A DNA stretch of 64,000 bases from positions 33,191-97,190 of the forward strand of contig JBATSB010000025.1 of assembly GCA_049293015.1 (NCBI GenBank), in the 5' to 3' direction. Shown piece after piece: positions 51,832-59,093 of the stretch. The position numbers and the translations under genes are program-made. Origin of the DNA: UBA2330 sp049293015. GTDB lineage: Bacteria > Bacteroidota > Ignavibacteria > Tepidaquicellales > Tepidaquicellaceae. Numbering within the stretch: the first letter of the stretch is position 1; the number at the start of each line of letters is the position of its first letter. The notes under the pieces were generated by a model. It saw only the letters and a program-made list of their open reading frames with translations. It had not been told where the DNA came from and ran no database searches.

Positions 51832-52923
51832 ATGAGATATTTATTTGCAGGCGGAGGTACAGGCGGTCACATTTTTCCGGCGATAGCAATTGCCGATGAG
51901 ATCAGAAAACTTGATCCCGAAGCAGAGATACTGTTTATTGGGGCTAAAGGCAGGATCGAGGAAAAGATAGTTCCACAGAATAATTATAAGCTTGAAGTAA
52001 TTTCAATAACAGGATTTGACAGACAAAATTTTTTTAAAAATATATTATTACCGATAAAAGTATTGGCATCGATCACACAAAGTAAAAACATAATAAGAGA
52101 GTTCCGACCTGATGTTGCTATAGGTACGGGAGGATTTGTGTGCGGACCCGTGATCCATGCTGCAGTCAGGATGGGAATTCCTTCTTTGATACAGGAAGGA
52201 AATTCTTTTGCAGGTAAAACAATAAAGATACTTTCTGAAAAGTCTGATAAAGTTGTGATTAATTTTGAGGAAACTAAAAATTATCTGAAGAGAAAAGATA
52301 ATATAATAAAGATCTCACATCCTGTTAGAAATTCTCTGATTTTAAAGGACAGAGAAGATTCTATAATTAAATTCGGATTAAATCCTAAAAAGAAAACAAT
52401 ATTAATTTTTGGTGGGAGTCAGGGAGCAGTAGCCGTGAATACTGCACTTATTAATTTAATAACTGATCTGAACAAAGAGGATATAAATATTATATGGCAG
52501 ACCGGTGAAAATGATTTTGATAAGTTAAGTGAGATGTTTAAAGATTTAGATCATAAGATCAGGGTATTGAAATTCATAAATAATATGGATGAAGCTTACT
52601 CAGCATCCGATCTGATAATCTGCCGGGCAGGAATTACAAGCATTATGGAAATTGCATTATTAAAAAAAGCTGCAATACTAATTCCATTTCCGGGTGCAGC
52701 AGAAGATCATCAGGTAAAAAATGCTATGAGTCTAAAAAACATGAATGCAGCAGAAGTGATACTTCAGGAAAATATTGAAAAAGAATTGCTGCCCGGTATC
52801 CTGAGACTTATAAGAAATGACAACGCATTAAATGAACTCAGAAATAATGTAAGCGGATTTTCTGACAGGGATGCTGCAAAAAAAATAGCAGAAGAAGTTT
52901 TAAAACTAGCAAATAAGAATTGA
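51832..52923 (+). CDS. murG: UDP-GlcNAc--lipid I GlcNAc transferase MurG
   Basis: 363 aa GT28 family. N-terminal loop FAGGGTGGHIFPAIAIADE, then IGTGGFVCGPVIHAA, IFGGSQGAVAVN, and the UDP-binding block CRAGITSIMEIALLKKAAIL with PFPGAAEDHQVKNA. It makes lipid II at the inner face of the cytoplasmic membrane. 4 bp after ftsW. Confidence 0.97.
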   Translation: MRYLFAGGGTGGHIFPAIAIADEIRKLDPEAEILFIGAKGRIEEKIVPQNNYKLEVISITGFDRQNFFKNILLPIKVLASITQSKNIIREFRPDVAIGTGGFVCGPVIHAAVRMGIPSLIQEGNSFAGKTIKILSEKSDKVVINFEETKNYLKRKDNIIKISHPVRNSLILKDREDSIIKFGLNPKKKTILIFGGSQGAVAVNTALINLITDLNKEDINIIWQTGENDFDKLSEMFKDLDHKIRVLKFINNMDEAYSASDLIICRAGITSIMEIALLKKAAILIPFPGAAEDHQVKNAMSLKNMNAAEVILQENIEKELLPGILRLIRNDNALNELRNNVSGFSDRDAAKKIAEEVLKLANKN

Positions 52924-52927
52924 GAAA

Positions 52928-53395
52928 TTGAATAACAGGGTATATAAATATAAACTGGATTTTTATTACAAATCACTGGTGCTGTATCTGATCACGCTGA
53001 TTGTATATATTCTAATCAAAGGAAAATTTTTTCAGGCAAGATTTGAAGTAGTTGTCAAAGATCCGATAATTTATATAATTTCTATATTCATTTTCTTTTA
53101 TCTGATTCTGCTTATTCTAAATGCACTCAGAGGCAGAGAAGTTATTTTTGAATCAGACAGTATAATATTTAAAAACAGGTTAGGTCAAAGAGTTATAAAT
53201 CTGAATGAAATAATCCAGGTCAGATTTTCAAGAGAGAAAAAACGGATCAGAGAAGAAAGAAGCGACTCAAGAATAGTAAGATTAAAACTTAATCACAGAC
53301 GGAGAATGCTAAGAGTAAAGCTGAGTGATTTTAATGATGAAAAGGGATTGATGAACGAATTTAAAAATATTTCAAAAAATTTAACACAAAAATAA
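52928..53395 (+). CDS. Unknown membrane protein inserted in the dcw cluster
   Basis: 155 aa, TTG start. Two membrane helices (residues about 13-31 and 45-68) are followed by a basic, strand-rich cytoplasmic domain (residues 72-150: EVIFESDSIIFKNRLGQRVI, LNEIIQVRFSREKKRI, RMLRVKLSDFNDEKGL). This outline resembles bacterial PH-like or photosystem-assembly-type PH domains, but I cannot assign a family. It starts 4 bp after murG and its stop overlaps the murC start (TAATG), so it is translated with the cluster. A role in envelope assembly is inferred from context only. Confidence 0.75.
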   Translation: MNNRVYKYKLDFYYKSLVLYLITLIVYILIKGKFFQARFEVVVKDPIIYIISIFIFFYLILLILNALRGREVIFESDSIIFKNRLGQRVINLNEIIQVRFSREKKRIREERSDSRIVRLKLNHRRRMLRVKLSDFNDEKGLMNEFKNISKNLTQK

Positions 53396-54789
53396 TGGAT
53401 GCATCTGAAAACATTTTTTATAATGTAAAGAAAGTTCATCTGATAGGTATAGGCGGTATAGGTATGAGCGGAATTGCTGAATATCTGACGCGAAAAGGAT
53501 TTATAGTTTCGGGTAGTGACCTTCATCCCGGATCAGCAGGCAGAAAGTTAGAGATACTTGGTGTAAAAGTTTTTGAAGGACATAAAGCCGTTAATCTGCC
53601 TAAAGATACAGAACTTGTTATCTATACATCTGCAGTTAAAGAAAATAATGAAGAATTGAAAAAAGCGGCAGAGCTGAATATCAGATCCGTTAAGAGAGCA
53701 GAGGCACTAGGAAATATTGTAAATGAAATGTTTATGATAGCAGTCTGCGGTACTCACGGAAAGACGACGACTTCGGCTATGATTGCAAAAATTCTAATAG
53801 ACAACAAACTTGATCCGACTGTCTTTGTCGGAGGGAGTATGGAATTTCTTGACGGAAGTTCATCCAAGATCGGCAAGAGTAATATTGCAATAGTAGAGGC
53901 AGATGAATATGACAGAAGTTTTTTAACTCTGAAACCGGATGTTGTTGTAATAACAAATATTGAAGCAGACCATTTAGATATTTATAAAGACATAAATGAT
54001 ATAAAAGATACTTTTAAAAAATTTCTTGACAACGGAAAAGATGATATGAAGATCATTGCCTGCGGAGATGATAAAATAGTATCAGAACTTATTGCTGATT
54101 ATCCTAAAAAGATTACTTATGGATTTGATAAATCGAATGATATAGTCATAGAGCATGCAGGCTATGAAAAGTCAAGTATAGTTTTTCATATTAATAATGA
54201 AAACCTGAGGATTAAGGTATTCGGAAATCATAATGTTTTAAATTCAACAGCTGCATATGCAGCAGCAAATAGTTTTGGTATAAAATCTGAAGGATTTAAT
54301 GACAGCATGAAAACATTTACAGGTGTCAAAAGAAGAATGGAATTGAAATACAATAACGGAATAAAAGTTTATGATGACTATGCGCACCATCCGACTGAAG
54401 TAAAAGTTACACTTGAAGCGATCAGGAAAATGTATGAAGGCAGGATCATTACTGTATTTCAGCCTCATCTATATTCAAGGACAAGAGATTTTTATAAAGA
54501 GTTTGCGGAATCATTCAAAGATACGGATCTTCTTTTCCTTGCAAAAATATATCCTGCACGCGAGGAAAGTATTCCCGGAGTTACGAGTGAGCTGATCTTA
54601 AATGAATTTACTTCACTCGGAAAAGAGGGATATTATATTGATGATAACGATAAACTACTTTCTAAACTTGAGAGCATCAGCAAAGACGGAGATGTATTTA
54701 TTTTTCAGGGTGCAGGAGATATCACGGAGTTAAGAAGCAGGTTTGTAAAGGAAATGAAAAAAAATTCTAACTGGACAGTACCGTTATGA
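53395..54789 (+). CDS. murC: UDP-N-acetylmuramate--L-alanine ligase MurC
   Basis: 464 aa. N-terminal HLIGIGGIGMSGIAEYLTRK, ATP loop AVCGTHGKTTTSAMIAK, VEADEYDRSFLTLKP, DDYAHHPTEVKVTLEA and FQPHLYSRTRDF. It adds L-Ala to UDP-MurNAc. It overlaps the previous gene by one base and ftsQ by four (ATGA-type). No murB or ddl follows, unlike in many dcw clusters. Confidence 0.97.
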   Translation: MDASENIFYNVKKVHLIGIGGIGMSGIAEYLTRKGFIVSGSDLHPGSAGRKLEILGVKVFEGHKAVNLPKDTELVIYTSAVKENNEELKKAAELNIRSVKRAEALGNIVNEMFMIAVCGTHGKTTTSAMIAKILIDNKLDPTVFVGGSMEFLDGSSSKIGKSNIAIVEADEYDRSFLTLKPDVVVITNIEADHLDIYKDINDIKDTFKKFLDNGKDDMKIIACGDDKIVSELIADYPKKITYGFDKSNDIVIEHAGYEKSSIVFHINNENLRIKVFGNHNVLNSTAAYAAANSFGIKSEGFNDSMKTFTGVKRRMELKYNNGIKVYDDYAHHPTEVKVTLEAIRKMYEGRIITVFQPHLYSRTRDFYKEFAESFKDTDLLFLAKIYPAREESIPGVTSELILNEFTSLGKEGYYIDDNDKLLSKLESISKDGDVFIFQGAGDITELRSRFVKEMKKNSNWTVPL

Positions 54790-55559
54790 ATATTAAGAAA
54801 GCAATATTAGTAATCATACTTTTTGCACTTGGTGCACTGGCTGTACTGTCATTAAGCTGGAGAAGTGAAAATCCGGTGGAGACAATTTCTGTATCGGGAA
54901 ATTATACTATCTCAAGAGAAGAGATACTTAATTATGCTCATCTGAATGATACTCTGGTAAATCCTGAATCAACCGGTATAGATCTAATACAGGACAGGAT
55001 ATCAAAGCATCCGGAGATAAAGAGTGTATATGTAAGTCTGGTACAGCCATCAGAGCTGAAGATCGAAGTAATAGAAAAAAGACCTGTAGCAATTCTTAAC
55101 GGAGAAAGCGAAATGTATCTTATTGATGACGGGCTCGATGTATTTCCATTCAGAAATTATTCAAAGCTGTACGATCTGCCTGTGATCAGCGGAGTCAGAA
55201 TTGATATGAATCCGAAAAGTAAAAATAAATTTAATACAGAAGATCTGAGAACTGCTCTGTTTATCATTCTTAATTCATATAAAGACAGTAAAGCGATGTA
55301 CAATAATATTTCCGAGATAAAACTTTCGGATACAAATAAAATAATTATTTATCTGACGGAAGATTCAACTCCGTTTTATTTTCCCAGATATAAAGATAAA
55401 AAAATTGCTGATAAAAATTATCAGAAAGAGCTTTTGGATAAACTGAAAATTTTTAAAAATTATTTAAATCAGTCTCTTGCAGAACAATTAAAAGAAAAAA
55501 TAAACTATATAGATCTTCGGTTTAAGAATCAGATAATTGTAAATTCAAATAACCAATAA
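54786..55559 (+). CDS. ftsQ: Cell division protein FtsQ
   Basis: 257 aa. Membrane helix at residues 6-24 (AILVIILFALGALAVLSLSW) and a POTRA-like domain (VETISVSGNYTISREEILNY, IKSVYVSLVQPSELKIEVIE with RPVAIL), then a beta domain. FtsQ scaffolds the divisome with FtsL/FtsB. Sequence is weakly conserved; position between murC and ftsA supports it. It shares the ATG of TAATG with ftsA. Confidence 0.88.
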   Translation: MNIKKAILVIILFALGALAVLSLSWRSENPVETISVSGNYTISREEILNYAHLNDTLVNPESTGIDLIQDRISKHPEIKSVYVSLVQPSELKIEVIEKRPVAILNGESEMYLIDDGLDVFPFRNYSKLYDLPVISGVRIDMNPKSKNKFNTEDLRTALFIILNSYKDSKAMYNNISEIKLSDTNKIIIYLTEDSTPFYFPRYKDKKIADKNYQKELLDKLKIFKNYLNQSLAEQLKEKINYIDLRFKNQIIVNSNNQ

Positions 55560-56839
55560 TGGCAGCTAAAAAAAAGAAAAAGAAAAAAACTGATGAAGAT
55601 ATAATAGTGGGTCTTGATGTGGGCACTACAAAGATCTGCGTTATAGTAGCGAAAGTAAAAGATGACAAAAACATTGATATACTCGGTATCGGCAAAGCTC
55701 CGTCTCACGGACTTCACAGAGGTATAGTTGTAAATCCGACAAAAACATCGGAGTCGATAAAGGCAGCCATTGAAGAAGCAGAAATGAATTCGGGAATTGA
55801 AATTACATCAGCTTCGGTGGGAATAGCAGGTCATTATATAAGATGCATTCAGTCTAATAGCGCAATAGGAATCAATAATCCTGACAGAGTGATACAGGAA
55901 GAAGATGTGATAAGACTTATTGAACAGGCGAGGATAATTAAACTTCCGAGCGATACTATGATCATAGATGTGATACCACAGGAATATATTATAGACGGCA
56001 AAGATGGAATTTTTGAAACTCCTATAGGAATGTTTGGAACAAGATTAGAATCAAAAGTAAATATTATTACAGGTCTTGTTTCTTCAATGGACGATCTTTC
56101 CAAATGTGTGGAGAGCTGCGGGATTGAAATCGATGACATTGTACTTGAGCCGATTGCATCTTCACATTCTGTACTTGATGAAACTGAAAAGAAGGTCGGT
56201 GTTGCAATGATCGACATTGGTGGCGGAACATCTGACATAGCAGTATTTAAAAAAGGAGTTTTAAAATATACAGCAGGTATAGGTATAGCGGGAAATTTAG
56301 TAACGAATGACATAGTAGAAGCACTTGGAATTACAGATGAGGAAGCGGAGAGAATAAAGCGGGAATATGGATATGCGACTTTATCAGAAATTTTAAATGA
56401 TGATGAAATAGTAGTTCAGTCAATAAGAGACATTCCAAAGAAGACAAGCAAAAGTATTCTTGCACGAATCATACAGGCGAGAATGCAGGATATATTTGAA
56501 CTTGCAGCAATCGAAATTCAGAATTCACAGATATCGAAAGAGCTTCATGCGGGAGTGATAGTTACTGGCGGAGGTTCATTAGTAAAAGGAACAAAAGAAC
56601 TTGCAGAAGGAATACTCGGAATGGAAGTGAATCTCGGAATTCCGACAGGACTGACAGGCGGATTAATAAAGGAAGTGGAGAGTCCGATCTTTGCAACAGG
56701 TGTTGGACTTGTACTTCACAGAATAAAAACAATGAATGAGAATGGTCATTTAAAAAAACCAAGAAATGGAAGAGGAAGATCACCTGTTACAATGAACGGA
56801 TTTTTAAAAAAAATAAAAACATGGTTTGACGAGCTATAA
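55559..56839 (+). CDS. ftsA: Cell division protein FtsA
   Basis: 426 aa, actin-like ATPase. N-terminal run of lysines (AAKKKKKKKTDED) precedes VGLDVGTTKICVIVAKV; other blocks are AMIDIGGGTSDIAVFKKGVL and GVIVTGGGSLVKGTKELAE. The C-terminal helix GFLKKIKTWFDEL is the membrane-targeting amphipathic segment. FtsA tethers FtsZ to the membrane and signals to FtsW/FtsI. It overlaps ftsQ and precedes ftsZ by 77 bp. Confidence 0.96.
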   Translation: MAAKKKKKKKTDEDIIVGLDVGTTKICVIVAKVKDDKNIDILGIGKAPSHGLHRGIVVNPTKTSESIKAAIEEAEMNSGIEITSASVGIAGHYIRCIQSNSAIGINNPDRVIQEEDVIRLIEQARIIKLPSDTMIIDVIPQEYIIDGKDGIFETPIGMFGTRLESKVNIITGLVSSMDDLSKCVESCGIEIDDIVLEPIASSHSVLDETEKKVGVAMIDIGGGTSDIAVFKKGVLKYTAGIGIAGNLVTNDIVEALGITDEEAERIKREYGYATLSEILNDDEIVVQSIRDIPKKTSKSILARIIQARMQDIFELAAIEIQNSQISKELHAGVIVTGGGSLVKGTKELAEGILGMEVNLGIPTGLTGGLIKEVESPIFATGVGLVLHRIKTMNENGHLKKPRNGRGRSPVTMNGFLKKIKTWFDEL

Positions 56840-56916
56840 AAATTTGAAAAGAAAATTAAAAATTTTATATAAAGTAAAAATCTTATTAATTAATAAATAA
56901 GAAAGGGTAAATTAAA

Positions 56917-58179
56917 ATGGCAATAAGATTAGCAAATACATTAAGCAGCGGCGCAAAGATCAGGGTCGTCGGAGTGGGAGGCGGAGGCGGAAACGCTTTG
57001 AATTCTATGGTAAATAAAGGTATCGAAGGTGTTGAGTTCATTGCAATAAATACTGATGCTCAGGTACTGGAAAAAAATAAATGTGAAACCAAGATCCAGA
57101 TCGGAAAAAATCTTACAAAAGGTCTGGGTGCCGGCATGGTGGAAGAGATCGGTTACAAAGCTGTGGAAGAAAGCAGAGAAGAAATTGAAGCTGCATTAAA
57201 AGGCAGTGACATGGTATTTGTAACGGCAGGCATGGGCGGCGGAACAGGTACAGGCGGTGCTCCTGCAGTTGCGAGAATTGCTAAAGGTCTGGGCTCACTT
57301 GTCGTGACAATTGTCACAAAACCATTTAAGTTCGAAGGTAAGCAGAAGATGGAACTTGCAGAAAGAGGTATTGAGAAATTAAAAAATGAGATCGACAGTC
57401 TGATCGTGATCCCGAATGAAAATATATTGAAACTTGTAAGTAAAGAAGCAACCAGTAAAGAGGCATTTGAAGTAGCAGACAGAGTACTGCATAATGCAGT
57501 CAGCGGGATTTCAAAGATCATTACTGAGACAGGAGAGATCAATGTTGACTTTGCAGATGTAAAGACCATCATGAAAGACATGGGTGATGCAATGATCGGA
57601 ACAGGAATTGCGAGCGGTAAGGACAGAGCAATACAGGCAGCAGAAGATGCGCTTTTGAATCCATTATTAGATGAAATTAAAATCGCCGGTTCGAAATGTG
57701 TGCTTACAAATATCTGTGCTAACGGATTGAAGGTAGGTGAGATAGAAATAATAAATGAGATCATACAAAAAGCAGCAGGTGAAGATGCAAAATTTATTAT
57801 GGGTTGGGTGGAAGATGAAAATATGGGAGACGATATAATGGTGACTCTCATTGCTACAGGATTTAATCAAAATGCAAAAGTAAATATTCCGCTTGAAGAT
57901 GTCGGTTCATTAGTGAAAGGCAGAGTCAACGTCAATGAGCTTGAAAACAGCTATACAGGTTACAGCAATAAAGGCAGGATATCTACATTGCCAAATCACG
58001 AGGAACTTCCGATCTATGATAAACCGGCTTATACAAGAAGGTCAGTCGATCTTACAGATGATCTGAGTGAAAAAAGGATTAAGCCAGTTTCTGAAATCGA
58101 AGAAGATTTTGATTTTAATGACATTGAACTTACGGATGATTTTGAAAAGCCGGCGTTTTTAAGAAGGTCTGCGGACTAA
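56917..58179 (+). CDS. ftsZ: Cell division protein FtsZ with two C-terminal-peptide-like motifs
   Basis: 420 aa, tubulin-like GTPase forming the Z ring. N-terminal GVGGGGGNALNSMVNKGI, GTP-binding MGGGTGTGGAP at residues 106-116, and a C-terminal linker with the conserved terminal peptide. Two related peptides occur: YDKPAYTRRSVD (367-378) and FEKPAFLRRSAD (409-420). The last one is the usual docking site for FtsA and other partners. GAAAGGG (56900-56906) precedes the ATG. Last gene of the dcw cluster. Confidence 0.97.
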   Translation: MAIRLANTLSSGAKIRVVGVGGGGGNALNSMVNKGIEGVEFIAINTDAQVLEKNKCETKIQIGKNLTKGLGAGMVEEIGYKAVEESREEIEAALKGSDMVFVTAGMGGGTGTGGAPAVARIAKGLGSLVVTIVTKPFKFEGKQKMELAERGIEKLKNEIDSLIVIPNENILKLVSKEATSKEAFEVADRVLHNAVSGISKIITETGEINVDFADVKTIMKDMGDAMIGTGIASGKDRAIQAAEDALLNPLLDEIKIAGSKCVLTNICANGLKVGEIEIINEIIQKAAGEDAKFIMGWVEDENMGDDIMVTLIATGFNQNAKVNIPLEDVGSLVKGRVNVNELENSYTGYSNKGRISTLPNHEELPIYDKPAYTRRSVDLTDDLSEKRIKPVSEIEEDFDFNDIELTDDFEKPAFLRRSAD

Positions 58180-58191
58180 GCACTTATTTAA

Positions 58192-58279
58192 TTAGTAGTT
58201 AATAGTTAGTAGTTAGTAATCATTTTTTTAATATTTATTAACTATTAACTATTAACTATTAACTATTAACTGTTAACTA
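58192..58279. repeat. Two opposing heptamer arrays after ftsZ
   Basis: Four TTAGTAG/TTAATAG units (58192-58219) and six TTAACTA units (58238-58279), which are roughly reverse complements of each other, around an A/T-rich 18-nt spacer. They could fold into a long imperfect hairpin in the ftsZ 3-prime untranslated region. The same heptamer appears at 9979-10013. Confidence 0.8.
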
Positions 58280-58301
58280 TAACATTTTAATATACCCTTT
58301 A

Positions 58302-58346
58302 AGCGGAGTAAGGATTTTGCTATGATCCTTACTCCGCTGTATTTTT
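58302..58346 (+). terminator. Terminator of the dcw operon
   Basis: AGCGGAGTAAGGAT (58302-58315) and ATCCTTACTCCGCT (58325-58338) form a perfect 14-bp stem with a 9-nt loop, followed by GTATTTTT. Confidence 0.92.
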
Positions 58347-58410
58347 GAATTTAGAATTAAAAATTAGGAATTAAGATTTGCGATGTGATATGCAAATTTG
58401 GTTTTAAGAA

Positions 58411-58710
58411 TTAAGTTATTTTTAGCTTAAGAGGATTCTTCCTGTTATTAAATAAAGTAATTATCTGAACCTCATGATTTTTTATTCTATAATACAGAGT
58501 CACTTGTTTATTTAATACACATTTTCGGACAGGTCTATTATTTTTAAATGAAGGATATAAATATGGATTTGATCTAATAAGTGTAATCTTTTTTTCCAGA
58601 ATTTCAACAAAATCAAAAGATGTTTTTATTGACCATTGCGTCTCAAGATACTTTAAGATAGAAGTCAGATCTTGGGATGCTCTCTCTGAAAATATTATTT
58701 CATAAACCAT
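58411..58710 (-). CDS. RelE/ParE-family toxin
   Basis: 99 aa. The pattern MVYEIIFSERASQDLTSILK, then ITLIRSNPYLYPSF, RPVRKCVLNKQVTLYYRIKN and VQIITLFNNRKNP fits the ParE/RelE superfamily (plasmid stabilisation toxins). Such proteins inhibit gyrase or cleave ribosome-bound mRNA; the sequence does not say which. The start overlaps the end of the antitoxin gene by 16 bp, the usual antitoxin-first coupling. Confidence 0.88.
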   Translation of the reverse strand: MVYEIIFSERASQDLTSILKYLETQWSIKTSFDFVEILEKKITLIRSNPYLYPSFKNNRPVRKCVLNKQVTLYYRIKNHEVQIITLFNNRKNPLKLKIT

Positions 58711-58934
58711 CTTTTATTCCTTTTCATAACCTCTTCATATGTTATCTTTTCCCCTTTATCAAGCTGAGCTAAACCTTCTAATATTGATTCTTTCAGTTCA
58801 TCAGACAAATCAGTGAAGTCTTCTTTGTCTTTTGAAATAATATTAATTACAACCTCAACTTCCTTTAATAATGAAGCATCATTAATGTCATCAATTTTTT
58901 TTCGCAAATTCCTTTTTAACTCTGATATTTCCAT
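58695..58934 (-). CDS. Antitoxin of the RelE/ParE-type module
   Basis: 79 aa, acidic, helical, with the ending YEEVMKRNKRW that follows KGEKITYEEV. This resembles the small addiction-module antitoxins paired with ParE-type toxins in Bacteroidota. It is expected to bind and neutralise the toxin and repress the promoter at 58954-58984. No DNA-binding fold could be assigned by eye. Confidence 0.82.
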   Translation of the reverse strand: MEISELKRNLRKKIDDINDASLLKEVEVVINIISKDKEDFTDLSDELKESILEGLAQLDKGEKITYEEVMKRNKRWFMK

Positions 58935-58953
58935 ACTAATTAATAAGTTAAAG

Positions 58954-58984
58954 CAAATTTATACTTTAATAAAAATTTATTCAA
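58954..58984 (-). promoter_or_regulatory. FCB-type promoter of the toxin-antitoxin operon
   Basis: On the minus strand TTG (58984-58982), 20 nt, then TAAATTTG (58961-58954), a full match to TTG/TAnnTTTG. Start near 58947, 13 nt before the antitoxin ATG, so the leader is very short. Confidence 0.7.
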
Positions 58985-59093
58985 TTGAAATATTTGTTTT
59001 AAAATTAAACCTGTCAATAAAAATAATTAAGAATTAAAAATTAGGAATTTAGAATTTATTAAAATTCATTGTGCAATGAAAATTGAATATTTC

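Noticed and set aside
55849..56313. Antisense ORFs within ftsA, ftsZ, infB and rpoB
   Set aside because: Composition rich in Ser/Ile/Phe mirrors the sense codons; the overlapping sense genes are certain.
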